This document shows positions 1 to 6,117 of a stretch of 11,479 bases of DNA, piece after piece. Source of the stretch: an uncultured Steroidobacteraceae bacterium (lineage in GTDB: Bacteria > Pseudomonadota > Gammaproteobacteria > Steroidobacterales > Steroidobacteraceae). The stretch lies in the NCBI GenBank assembly GCA_955652795.1, contig CATPBQ010000289.1:1-11479 (forward strand), in the 5' to 3' direction. A model generated the notes under the pieces. The model made no database searches and was not told the DNA's origin. It worked only from the letters and a program-made list of their open reading frames with translations. The stretch's first letter is position 1. Every line of letters starts with the position of its first letter. Position numbers and translations under genes: made by a program.

Positions 1-392
1 GCAGGGGCTTCTACCGCTATGAGGGACGCACACGCATCCCGGATGCGGACGTGGTGGCGCTCATCGAAGGGGTGTCGCGCGATCTTGGCATTCAGCGGCG
101 GCGGATCCCGGATGAGGAAATTCTCGATCGGCTGCTGCACCCGCTGGTGAACGAGGGCGCGCGCATCGTGGAGGAGGGCATCGCCATTCGCGCCAGCGAC
201 CTGGACGTCGTGTATGTGAACGGCTATGGGTTCCCGGCATACAAGGGTGGCCCGATGTACTGGGCGCAGGAGTCGGGCCTGGCGCGGGTGGTGCAGACCA
301 TGCGCCGCCTGGCGCCGACGCATGGCGCGCGCTGGCGTCCTGCGGCGCTTCTCGAACGCCTGGCAGCATCGGGACAGGGCTGGAGCGGCTGA
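1..392 (+). CDS. FadB/FadJ-like 3-hydroxyacyl-CoA dehydrogenase, C-terminal fragment (5' truncated)
   Basis: The window opens inside this gene; codons are in phase from base 3 and the stop is TGA at 390-392. The visible 129 residues begin with RGFYRYEG, then LHPLVNEGARIVEEGIA and the hallmark VNGYGFPAYKGGPMYW. In bifunctional enoyl-CoA hydratase/3-hydroxyacyl-CoA dehydrogenases (FadB, FadJ and relatives) these lie in the second C-terminal dehydrogenase domain. Such enzymes hydrate a 2-enoyl-CoA and oxidise the 3-hydroxyacyl-CoA with NAD+ in the cytoplasm. The NAD-binding and hydratase domains would lie before the window, so I cannot tell a full bifunctional enzyme from a stand-alone dehydrogenase. 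Its place near the paa genes would suit beta-oxidation of ring-cleavage products, but 2 kb and two other genes separate it from the nearest operon. Family is sure; substrate is not known. Confidence 0.85.
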   Translation, partial: RGFYRYEGRTRIPDADVVALIEGVSRDLGIQRRRIPDEEILDRLLHPLVNEGARIVEEGIAIRASDLDVVYVNGYGFPAYKGGPMYWAQESGLARVVQTMRRLAPTHGARWRPAALLERLAASGQGWSG

Positions 393-404
393 TTATCATT
401 GAGA
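390..404. promoter_or_regulatory. Weak Fur-box-like AT-rich element before the TPR gene
   Basis: In the 35-bp gap after the dehydrogenase gene, TGATTATCATTGAGA matches the 7-1-7 Fur pattern TGATAATCATTATCA at 11 of 15 positions by eye. It also contains a small dyad, TTATC (393-397) and GATAA (403-407), around a 5-base centre. It is a rare AT-rich patch in GC-rich DNA, 24 bp before the TPR start codon. The match is imperfect and begins on the stop codon of the upstream gene, so it may be chance or just a short spacer. Confidence 0.2.
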
Positions 405-427
405 TAACGCCAACATTAGGGGGAGTT

Positions 428-2221
428 ATGCAGCGCGCAATCACGGTCGCGGGGATGACGGCGACGATGGCCCTGACGAGTGCTGCGTACGCGGACACGC
501 CGGCGCCGGACAGCCACGCCCCGCCGCAGGTGCCCACAACGGTGGCGGACTGGGCGCGCGGGGCGCGCCTGTTCCAGGAGCTGGGTGATTTTCACCGCGC
601 GGTGACGACGGCTTCGGCGCCCGCCCAGCAGTATTTTGACCAGGGAATGCGCCTCCTGTGGGCATTCAATCACGATGAGTCGACCCGCTCCTTTGCCCGG
701 GCCGCCGAGCTCGATCCGGCATGCGCCGCCTGCTACTGGGGCGTGGCGCTCACCGTCGGCCCGAACTACAACGTCCCGGCGATGGAACAGCCGCGTGCGC
801 GCGTTGCCTGGGAGGCGCTGCACCAGGCGCAGGAGAACGCGGCGCACGCCTCGGCGGTGGAGCAGGCGCTCATCAGCGCGCTTGCGGCGCGCTATCCGGC
901 GCCGCAGCCGCCGACGGACTCCGACGCCATCCTCACCGCCTACGCGGCTGCCATGCGCAGCGTCGCCGAGCGCTTCCCGGATGATCTCGACGTGCAGACC
1001 CTGTGCGCGGAAGGCGAGATGAACGTGCATGCCTGGAAGCTGTGGACGGCCGACGGCCAGCCGGTCGCGGGGACGCTGGAGATCGAAGCGCGGCTCGAGT
1101 CGGTGTTGAAACGCAATCCCAACCACCCGGGCGCTAATCACTACTACATTCATGTCATGGAGGCCTCACCCGATCCCGGCAAGGCGGTGGCGTCCGCCGA
1201 ACGGCTGCGCGGCATGATGCCGGCGGCCGGGCATCTGGAGCACATGCCGGCGCACATCATGCAGCGCGTCGGGCGCTATGAGGAGGCGGCCGAGGCGAAC
1301 CGCCGCGGTGTGGCGGCCGATCGGGCGTATTTCGAGGCCGCCGCGGCGCCGGATTACTACCCCATGTATCTCGCCCACAACTACTCGTTCCTGGCGTTCT
1401 CGGCGGCCACGGAGGGACGCAAGGCGGAGACACTGGCCGCGGTGCAGAACGTGGTGCAGACCGTCCCGCTCGACATGATGCTCGCCATGGGCGATTCGGG
1501 CTGGAACCTCACGCAGCAGTACGCCGCGCTGGTGCGCTTCGGGCTGTGGGACGAGATGATTGCGCAGCTGGCGCCCGATCCCCGGGCGAGCGGTCTGACG
1601 GCCGGTTATCTCTACGCCCGCGGCGTGGCGCTCGCCGCACGTGGCCGGATCGCCGACGCCAAGGGCGCGTTGGCCGAGTTGCAGAAGCTCGGCGCGGCGG
1701 CTCCGGCGCAGACACTGGCGGGATTCAACACCCTGCGCGACGTGGTGAGCGTGGCGCAGCCGATCGTGGCGGCGCGTATCGCTGCATCCGAGGAACGCCA
1801 CGCGGAAGCGATCGCGCTCCTGGAGCAGGCGGTCGCAGCCGAAGACAAGCTGGCGTACAACGAACCGGCGGACTGGTTCTTCCCTGCCCGCCATCTGCTC
1901 GGCGCGCAGCTGCTGCTCGCCGGGCGGGCCGCGCAGGCGGAGCAGGTCTATCGGGAGGACCTGCGGCGCCACCCCAAAAACGGCTGGGCGCTGCAGGGAC
2001 TCGCCGCGGCGCTCAAGGCGCAGGGCAGAGCCCGTGACGCCACCCGCACGACGCACGAGCTGGCTGCCGTGTGGCAGCACGCGGACATACAGCTGCCGGG
2101 TTCCGCTTTCTGGTTCGCGGGTGCTGACACCAGCGCTTGCGCCTGCCAGCACCAGGCGTCAGGGGAGCGGCAGCCGGGTCGTGAACTTCTTGGTGCGCAG
2201 TACAAAGCTGGTGTTGACTGA
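428..2221 (+). CDS. Exported tetratricopeptide-repeat protein of unassigned function
   Basis: A 597-residue protein. The ATG at 428 follows the purine-rich AGGGGGAG (418-425), rather close to the start. Residues 1-22 look like a Sec signal peptide: a short basic N-terminus, a small-residue core and an AYA-D cleavage site, so the protein is probably periplasmic. Helical TPR-like segments run through most of the chain; clear ones are near 68-105 (YFDQGMRLLWAFNHDE, then RAAELDP), 226-300 and 480-535. The middle holds a histidine cluster (H233, H238, H242, H269, H272, H276, in the segments HPGANHYYIH and HLEHMPAHI) and there is a CAAC pair at 99-102. I recognise these segments from a widespread family of TPR proteins without a firm function; metal or cofactor binding by the histidines is my inference. 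TPR proteins usually act as scaffolds. The last 36 residues (562-597) are low-complexity, unlike TPR, and overlap the convergent Lrp gene by 63 bp, probably because a stop codon near 2111 was lost. Link to the aromatic pathway is unknown. Confidence 0.8.
   Translation: MQRAITVAGMTATMALTSAAYADTPAPDSHAPPQVPTTVADWARGARLFQELGDFHRAVTTASAPAQQYFDQGMRLLWAFNHDESTRSFARAAELDPACAACYWGVALTVGPNYNVPAMEQPRARVAWEALHQAQENAAHASAVEQALISALAARYPAPQPPTDSDAILTAYAAAMRSVAERFPDDLDVQTLCAEGEMNVHAWKLWTADGQPVAGTLEIEARLESVLKRNPNHPGANHYYIHVMEASPDPGKAVASAERLRGMMPAAGHLEHMPAHIMQRVGRYEEAAEANRRGVAADRAYFEAAAAPDYYPMYLAHNYSFLAFSAATEGRKAETLAAVQNVVQTVPLDMMLAMGDSGWNLTQQYAALVRFGLWDEMIAQLAPDPRASGLTAGYLYARGVALAARGRIADAKGALAELQKLGAAAPAQTLAGFNTLRDVVSVAQPIVAARIAASEERHAEAIALLEQAVAAEDKLAYNEPADWFFPARHLLGAQLLLAGRAAQAEQVYREDLRRHPKNGWALQGLAAALKAQGRARDATRTTHELAAVWQHADIQLPGSAFWFAGADTSACACQHQASGERQPGRELLGAQYKAGVD
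2120..2153. terminator. Possible bidirectional hairpin between TPR and Lrp genes
   Basis: Perfect 7-bp arms GGTGCTG (2120-2126) and CAGCACC (2147-2153) enclose 20 bases that contain a further GCGC/GCGC pairing. The hairpin lies between the conserved end of the TPR protein and the stop of the convergent regulator (2159), where a shared terminator would be expected. There is no T-run on either side, so factor-independent termination is not certain. Confidence 0.35.
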
Positions 2222-2626
2222 GCGCACCGCCCCGAGCTGCAGCAGCTGCGTCGACAGGAAGTGCTCGTAGGCCTCCATGCTGGCGGCGACGATGCGCAGC
2301 AGGTAGTCGTTCGCGCCGCTCATGGAGTGGCATTCGAGCACCTCGGGGCGCTCCTTCACGAGCTGATCGAACCGCCGCACCGATTCCGGGTGATGGTTCT
2401 CGAGCGAGACCACGGCGTACGCGAGAATCGGCAGGCCGATCGCCGGCGCCCGCAATAGCGTCGCGTAACCGGCAATGAATCCGGCCTCCTCCAGGCGCCG
2501 CAGGCGCCGCCAGCATGGCGCGGGCGATAGTCCGACGCGCTTCGCCAACTCCTGGTTGGAGATGCGCGCATCGGCCTGCAGCTCTTCGAGAATCCGCCGG
2601 TCGAGGCGGTCGAGGGTCCTGGTCAC
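2159..2626 (-). CDS. Lrp/AsnC-family transcriptional regulator (BkdR-like position)
   Basis: A 155-residue DNA-binding regulator of usual Lrp length. I chose the GTG at 2626, preceded by AGAGAAG five bases upstream; it gives the N-terminus VTRTLDRLDRRILEELQ, where Lrp proteins normally begin. Extending the frame to 2818 would add 64 residues unlike the family and would run into the E1 gene. Residues 6-55 form the winged helix-turn-helix (ISNQELAKRVGLSPAPCWRR, with LEEAGFI after it). Residues 65-150 form the RAM effector domain, including SGANDYLLRIV (103-113) and the typical ending KKFTTRLPL. Such proteins bind an amino acid or related ligand and wrap operator DNA as multimers. It is divergent from the E1-E2-paaK operon across a 107-bp gap, as bkdR is from the bkd operon in Pseudomonas, so it most likely controls that operon and itself. 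The effector could be a branched-chain or aromatic amino acid. Its 3' end overlaps the TPR frame. Confidence 0.9.
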   Translation of the reverse strand: MTRTLDRLDRRILEELQADARISNQELAKRVGLSPAPCWRRLRRLEEAGFIAGYATLLRAPAIGLPILAYAVVSLENHHPESVRRFDQLVKERPEVLECHSMSGANDYLLRIVAASMEAYEHFLSTQLLQLGAVRSVNTSFVLRTKKFTTRLPLP

Positions 2627-2639
2627 CCAAGCTTCTCTC

Positions 2640-2722
2640 TTGTGCTCTGAGAGCAATAATATTGCCAGAAGGGTGTCTAATGGCGCAATTGAAGCAAGGT
2701 AATTGCACAACTTAGAGCATAA
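2640..2722. promoter_or_regulatory. Divergent operator/promoter region with nested inverted repeats
   Basis: The gap between the Lrp gene and the E1 gene is AT-rich for this genome and holds several dyads. They are GCTCTGAGAGC (2644-2654), GCAATAATATTGC (2653-2665), and GCAATT (2685-2690) with AATTGC (2701-2706). An outer pair, TTGTGCTCT (2640-2648) and AGAGCATAA (2714-2722), pairs at 8 of 9 positions. The outer centres are about 74 bp apart, close to seven helical turns, which suits an Lrp multimer wrapping DNA. The repeats do not fit the E. coli Lrp consensus in exact spacing. A weak -35-like TTGAAG (2689-2694) could serve E1. I infer that this is where the adjacent Lrp-type protein binds. 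Confidence 0.6.
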
Positions 2723-2733
2723 GCTCACCCGCC

Positions 2734-4845
2734 ATGTCTGCACGGCCTGTCGCGATTCCCAACGCCTCACGCGCAACAGAGGCGCCCGGGCACGCGAGCG
2801 ACTGGGTCCGCGTGGCATCGCTGGTGCACGCCTCGCGCGCCCTCGATGACATCGAGGAGACCCGCCTCCTGCCCGAGCGCAAGGTGCTCTACCAGTTCTC
2901 CGCGCGCGGTCACGACCTGGCGCAGATCCTGCTCGGACTGCAGCTCACCGATGCGCACGACGGGGTGTCGGTCTACTACCGCTCGCGTCCGCTCATGCTT
3001 GCACTCGGCGTGAGCCTGGAAGATGCGGCCGCCGGCCCGCTCGCACGCAGCGGATCCTTCAGCGGCGGCCGCGATATCGGAGTGGTGTTCAATCTCCCGG
3101 GCCACGGCGGCCCGACCGTGCTGCCCGCGTGCGGCGGCGTCGGGACGCAGTACACACCGGCCGCCGGCTGGGCGCAGTCGATTCGCTATCGGCATGAGGC
3201 GCTGCGGGATGCCTCTTACGCGCGCAGCATTGCCGTGGTGTTGGGCGGGGACGCCTCTTGCGCCACCAACGGCTTCTGGTCGGCGCTCACCATCGCGACC
3301 ACGCTGAAGCTCCCCATGCTCTTCTACATCGAGGACAACGGCTTTGGCATTTCCGTGAGCTCGCAGCTGCAGACTCCCGGTGGCAACATTGCGGCGAATC
3401 TGCGCTCGTTCGCCGGGCTGACCATCCTGGAGGGCGATGGGAGCGATCCGCCCGCGGCCGCTGAGCTGACGCGACGCGCGGTCGCGCAGGTGCGCGAGGA
3501 ACGCACGCCGGTGCTGCTGCGTCTGACGGTTCCTCGCCTGTCCGGTCATTCCGGGCAGGACACGCAGGCCTACAAGTCGGCGCAGATCCTCAAGGATGAG
3601 CGCGCACGGGATCCGCTGACACACCTGCATGAGTTTCTGGTCCCCGCGGTGATGGCTGAGTCGGAATGGACTCGCCTGGCGGGCGAGGCGCGGCATGAGG
3701 TCGAGCAGGCGATTGACAGAGCTCTGGCGCGACCTCAACCGGACCCGGCGCAGCTGACGCGCCATGTCTTCTCGGGAAGTTCCGACGACGCGCACTCGCT
3801 GCAGGAGCAGGGCGGGCTCGCTCCCGAGGGGCACGTGTTCGCTCCTTCGCGACTGAGTGCGCAGCCAGAAGCTACGCGCATCAACATGCTGACGGCGATC
3901 CGCCGCACGCTCGATGTCGAGCTCGCCGCCAATCCCCGCATGCTGGTGTTCGGCCAGGACGTCGGCCCCAAGGGCGGCGTGCACGGCGCGACGCTTGGGC
4001 TGCAGGACAAGTACGGGGTGGCGCGCGTATTCGACACCAGCCTGTCCGAAGAGGGGATCATCGGACGGGCGGTCGGCATGGCGCTCGCCGGGCTGCTGCC
4101 GGTGGCGGAGATCCAGTTCCGCAAGTACGCGGATCCTGCGGCCGAGCAGTTGAACGACTGCGGGACCCTGCGCTGGCGCACTCACAATCGCTTTGCCGCG
4201 CCGATAGTGGTGCGCATGCCGGGCGGATTCTTCAAATGCGGCGACCCCTGGCACAGCCAGACAAACGAGGTCGCCTGGGTGCACGGTGTGGGCTGGCAGG
4301 TGGCAGTGCCCTCGAACGCGCAGGACGCGGTGGGCCTGCTGCGGCGGGCATTGCGCGGCAATGATCCGGTGATCTTCTTCGAGCACCGGGCCATGCTCGA
4401 TGGCGCCTGGGCGCGGCGTCCTTATCCGGGCAACGAGTTCGTGGTGCCCTTTGGCGAGGCAGCGCTGCTGCGCGCCGGCGCCGAGGTGACGGTGGTCAGC
4501 TGGGGAGCCATGGTCGAGCGTTGCGAGCTTGCCGCCGCACGCTCACAGGTGGACGTGGAACTGCTCGATCTGCGTACCCTGTCGCCCTGGGACAAGGCGG
4601 CGGTGTGCGCGTCCGTGGAGAAGACCCACCGGTGCCTGATCGTGCACGAAGACAACCTGACCGCAGGCTTCGGAGCGGAAATTGCCGCGACGCTGGCGCA
4701 GGAGAGGTTCTTCAGCCTGCACGCACCGATCGAGCGGCTCGCCATGCCTGACATCCCAAGTCCCCACAGCCCACTGCTGCTCGATGCGGCGGTGCCGGAC
4801 GTCGCGCGCATCACGCAGACCATTCAGCGGCTGGCCAGCCTGTGA
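2734..4845 (+). CDS. 2-oxoacid dehydrogenase E1 component, fused alpha and beta subunits
   Basis: A 703-residue thiamine-diphosphate enzyme joining both E1 chains in one protein. It decarboxylates a 2-oxoacid and passes the acyl group to the lipoyl arm of E2. The alpha part is about residues 24-345. It carries the ThDP/Mg motif in the form GGDAS (171-175), 26 residues further EDNGFGIS (200-207), and the loop SGHSGQD (270-276). The beta part is about 380-703: FGQDVGPKGGVHGATLGL, DTSLSEEGIIG (434-444, with the acidic residues that activate ThDP), HSQTNEVAWVHG and DPVIFFEHR. The sequence resembles branched-chain 2-oxoacid dehydrogenase E1 more than pyruvate dehydrogenase. The TPP motif reads GDA rather than GDG, which I recall from other fused E1 proteins. 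The ATG at 2734 has no Shine-Dalgarno. E2 follows after 7 bp and paaK after that, with an Lrp-type gene divergent upstream. Substrate could be branched-chain oxoacids or, from the paa context, phenylpyruvate. No E3 is encoded nearby. Confidence 0.9.
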   Translation: MSARPVAIPNASRATEAPGHASDWVRVASLVHASRALDDIEETRLLPERKVLYQFSARGHDLAQILLGLQLTDAHDGVSVYYRSRPLMLALGVSLEDAAAGPLARSGSFSGGRDIGVVFNLPGHGGPTVLPACGGVGTQYTPAAGWAQSIRYRHEALRDASYARSIAVVLGGDASCATNGFWSALTIATTLKLPMLFYIEDNGFGISVSSQLQTPGGNIAANLRSFAGLTILEGDGSDPPAAAELTRRAVAQVREERTPVLLRLTVPRLSGHSGQDTQAYKSAQILKDERARDPLTHLHEFLVPAVMAESEWTRLAGEARHEVEQAIDRALARPQPDPAQLTRHVFSGSSDDAHSLQEQGGLAPEGHVFAPSRLSAQPEATRINMLTAIRRTLDVELAANPRMLVFGQDVGPKGGVHGATLGLQDKYGVARVFDTSLSEEGIIGRAVGMALAGLLPVAEIQFRKYADPAAEQLNDCGTLRWRTHNRFAAPIVVRMPGGFFKCGDPWHSQTNEVAWVHGVGWQVAVPSNAQDAVGLLRRALRGNDPVIFFEHRAMLDGAWARRPYPGNEFVVPFGEAALLRAGAEVTVVSWGAMVERCELAAARSQVDVELLDLRTLSPWDKAAVCASVEKTHRCLIVHEDNLTAGFGAEIAATLAQERFFSLHAPIERLAMPDIPSPHSPLLLDAAVPDVARITQTIQRLASL

Positions 4846-4852
4846 GCATCCC

Positions 4853-6106
4853 ATGAGCAGCGGCGTTGAAATCAGGGCTCCCGCGGAGCAGACCGAAGGC
4901 ACGCGCTCGCAGATTCTGCGCTGGCTCAAGCAGGTCGGCGAGAGCGTCGCCGAGAACGAACCGCTGATCGAGATCGAAACCGACAAGGTCACGGTCGAAG
5001 TCGCCTCGCCCGGAACGGGCGTGCTGCGTGAGATCATCAAACACGAGCAGGAGGAGATCGCCCCCGGGGAACTGCTCGGTCGCATTGACACGGGCACGGC
5101 TGCCGGCGCGCTCGCCCAGGCGCCCGGGCCCGCCGCCGCTGCCGCGGCCCCGGCCGCGGCGAGTGCCAGTCCGATCGCTGTGCAGAGCGAGACCCGCGCG
5201 CCGGCGGCTCCCGGGGGGTTGAGTCCGGCGGTGCGACGCCTGATGAGTGAGCGCGGGGTCGATCCGACCGCGGTTCGCGGTACCGGGCCCGCGGGCCGCA
5301 TCACGGTCGAGGACGTGCTGCGGGCGGCCCCGGGGAGCGCACCGGAACGCCGCCGGCCGGCTCCCGCGAGTGCCGCACCGCCCGGCGCCGCTGCGGACGC
5401 GGTGAGCCGGAGCCATCGCGTGCCGCACACCGCGGTTCGAAAGCGCATTGCCGATCATATGGTGCAGAGCCTGCTGCACACCGCGCCCCACGTGACGACG
5501 GTATTCGAGGCGGACATGACCGCGGTGCTCACGGATCGCGCGCGCCAGCGTGAGGAGTTCGCGCGCCGCGGGGCGCCGCTGACGCTCACCGCCTACTTCG
5601 TGCAGGCTGCCGTGGCTGCGATCCGCGCAGTGCCGGAAGCGAACAGCCGCTGGACCGACACGGCGCTGGAGATCTACGACTCGATCCATATCGGCGTGGC
5701 GACCGCGGTGGAAGGCGTGGGGCTGGTCGTGCCGGTACTGCACGATGCGGACGCGCGCGATCTGTTCGACACCGCGCGTGGGCTGGATGAGCTGGTGGGG
5801 CGCGCCCGCGCCGGCAACCTGTCACCGCCCGATGTGCGTGGTGGCACGTTCACCATTTCGAACCACGGCGTCAGCGGCAGCCTCCTGGCGGCCCCGATCA
5901 TCATCAACCAGCCGCAGGCGGCGATTCTGGGAGTGGGCAAACTCGAGAAGCGCCCCGTGGTCGTGGAGGAGGGTGACGAGCAGAGGATCGTGGTGCGGCC
6001 GCGCTGTTACGTCACGCTGACCCTGGATCACCGCGTGATGGACGGCCACCAGGCCAATCACTTCCTGCAGGTGTTCGTGCAGAAGCTGACCGGCTGGCCG
6101 GCGTAG
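4853..6106 (+). CDS. Dihydrolipoamide acyltransferase (E2) of 2-oxoacid dehydrogenase complex
   Basis: A 417-residue E2 with the standard order of domains. The lipoyl domain is residues 1-80, with the lipoylated lysine at K45 in IETDKVTVEV. An Ala/Pro-rich flexible linker covers about 81-120. The peripheral subunit-binding domain is 122-158 (LSPAVRRLMSERGVDP, then GTGPAGRITVEDVL). A second linker precedes the catalytic domain (about 188-417), which has NHGVSGSLLAAPIIINQPQ and the active-site DHRVMDG (392-398). It takes the acyl group from E1 onto its lipoyl arm and transfers it to CoA. The ATG at 4853 lies 7 bp after the E1 stop; earlier in-frame starts would lie inside the E1 gene and give unrelated residues. 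It has one lipoyl domain, as in BCKDH-type E2. Reoxidation of lipoamide needs an E3 from elsewhere. The acyl group is inferred, not seen: isobutyryl-type or phenylacetyl are the main options. Confidence 0.92.
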   Translation: MSSGVEIRAPAEQTEGTRSQILRWLKQVGESVAENEPLIEIETDKVTVEVASPGTGVLREIIKHEQEEIAPGELLGRIDTGTAAGALAQAPGPAAAAAAPAAASASPIAVQSETRAPAAPGGLSPAVRRLMSERGVDPTAVRGTGPAGRITVEDVLRAAPGSAPERRRPAPASAAPPGAAADAVSRSHRVPHTAVRKRIADHMVQSLLHTAPHVTTVFEADMTAVLTDRARQREEFARRGAPLTLTAYFVQAAVAAIRAVPEANSRWTDTALEIYDSIHIGVATAVEGVGLVVPVLHDADARDLFDTARGLDELVGRARAGNLSPPDVRGGTFTISNHGVSGSLLAAPIIINQPQAAILGVGKLEKRPVVVEEGDEQRIVVRPRCYVTLTLDHRVMDGHQANHFLQVFVQKLTGWPA

Positions 6107-6117
6107 GATGGGCTGCC

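Noticed and set aside
722..736. Heme c attachment motif at CAAC in the TPR protein
   Set aside because: The motif is CAACY, without the histidine required for CxxCH.
2653..2665. Exact E. coli Lrp consensus site
   Set aside because: The dyad is similar in character, but its half-site spacing is longer than in the consensus, so I list it only as a probable site for the local regulator.
2627..2818. 64-residue N-terminal extension of the Lrp-type regulator
   Set aside because: It would cross the divergent promoter and the start of E1. Lrp proteins begin at the helix-turn-helix, matching the GTG at 2626.
2767..4386. Open frame of 539 codons on the minus strand inside the E1 gene
   Set aside because: It lies fully opposite a clear enzyme gene. 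Its protein is Arg/His/Gln-rich with no family motif, as expected for antisense frames in GC-rich DNA.
5131..5165. GC-rich short repeats within the E2 gene
   Set aside because: They encode the normal Ala/Pro-rich flexible linker of E2 and are not a separate DNA repeat.
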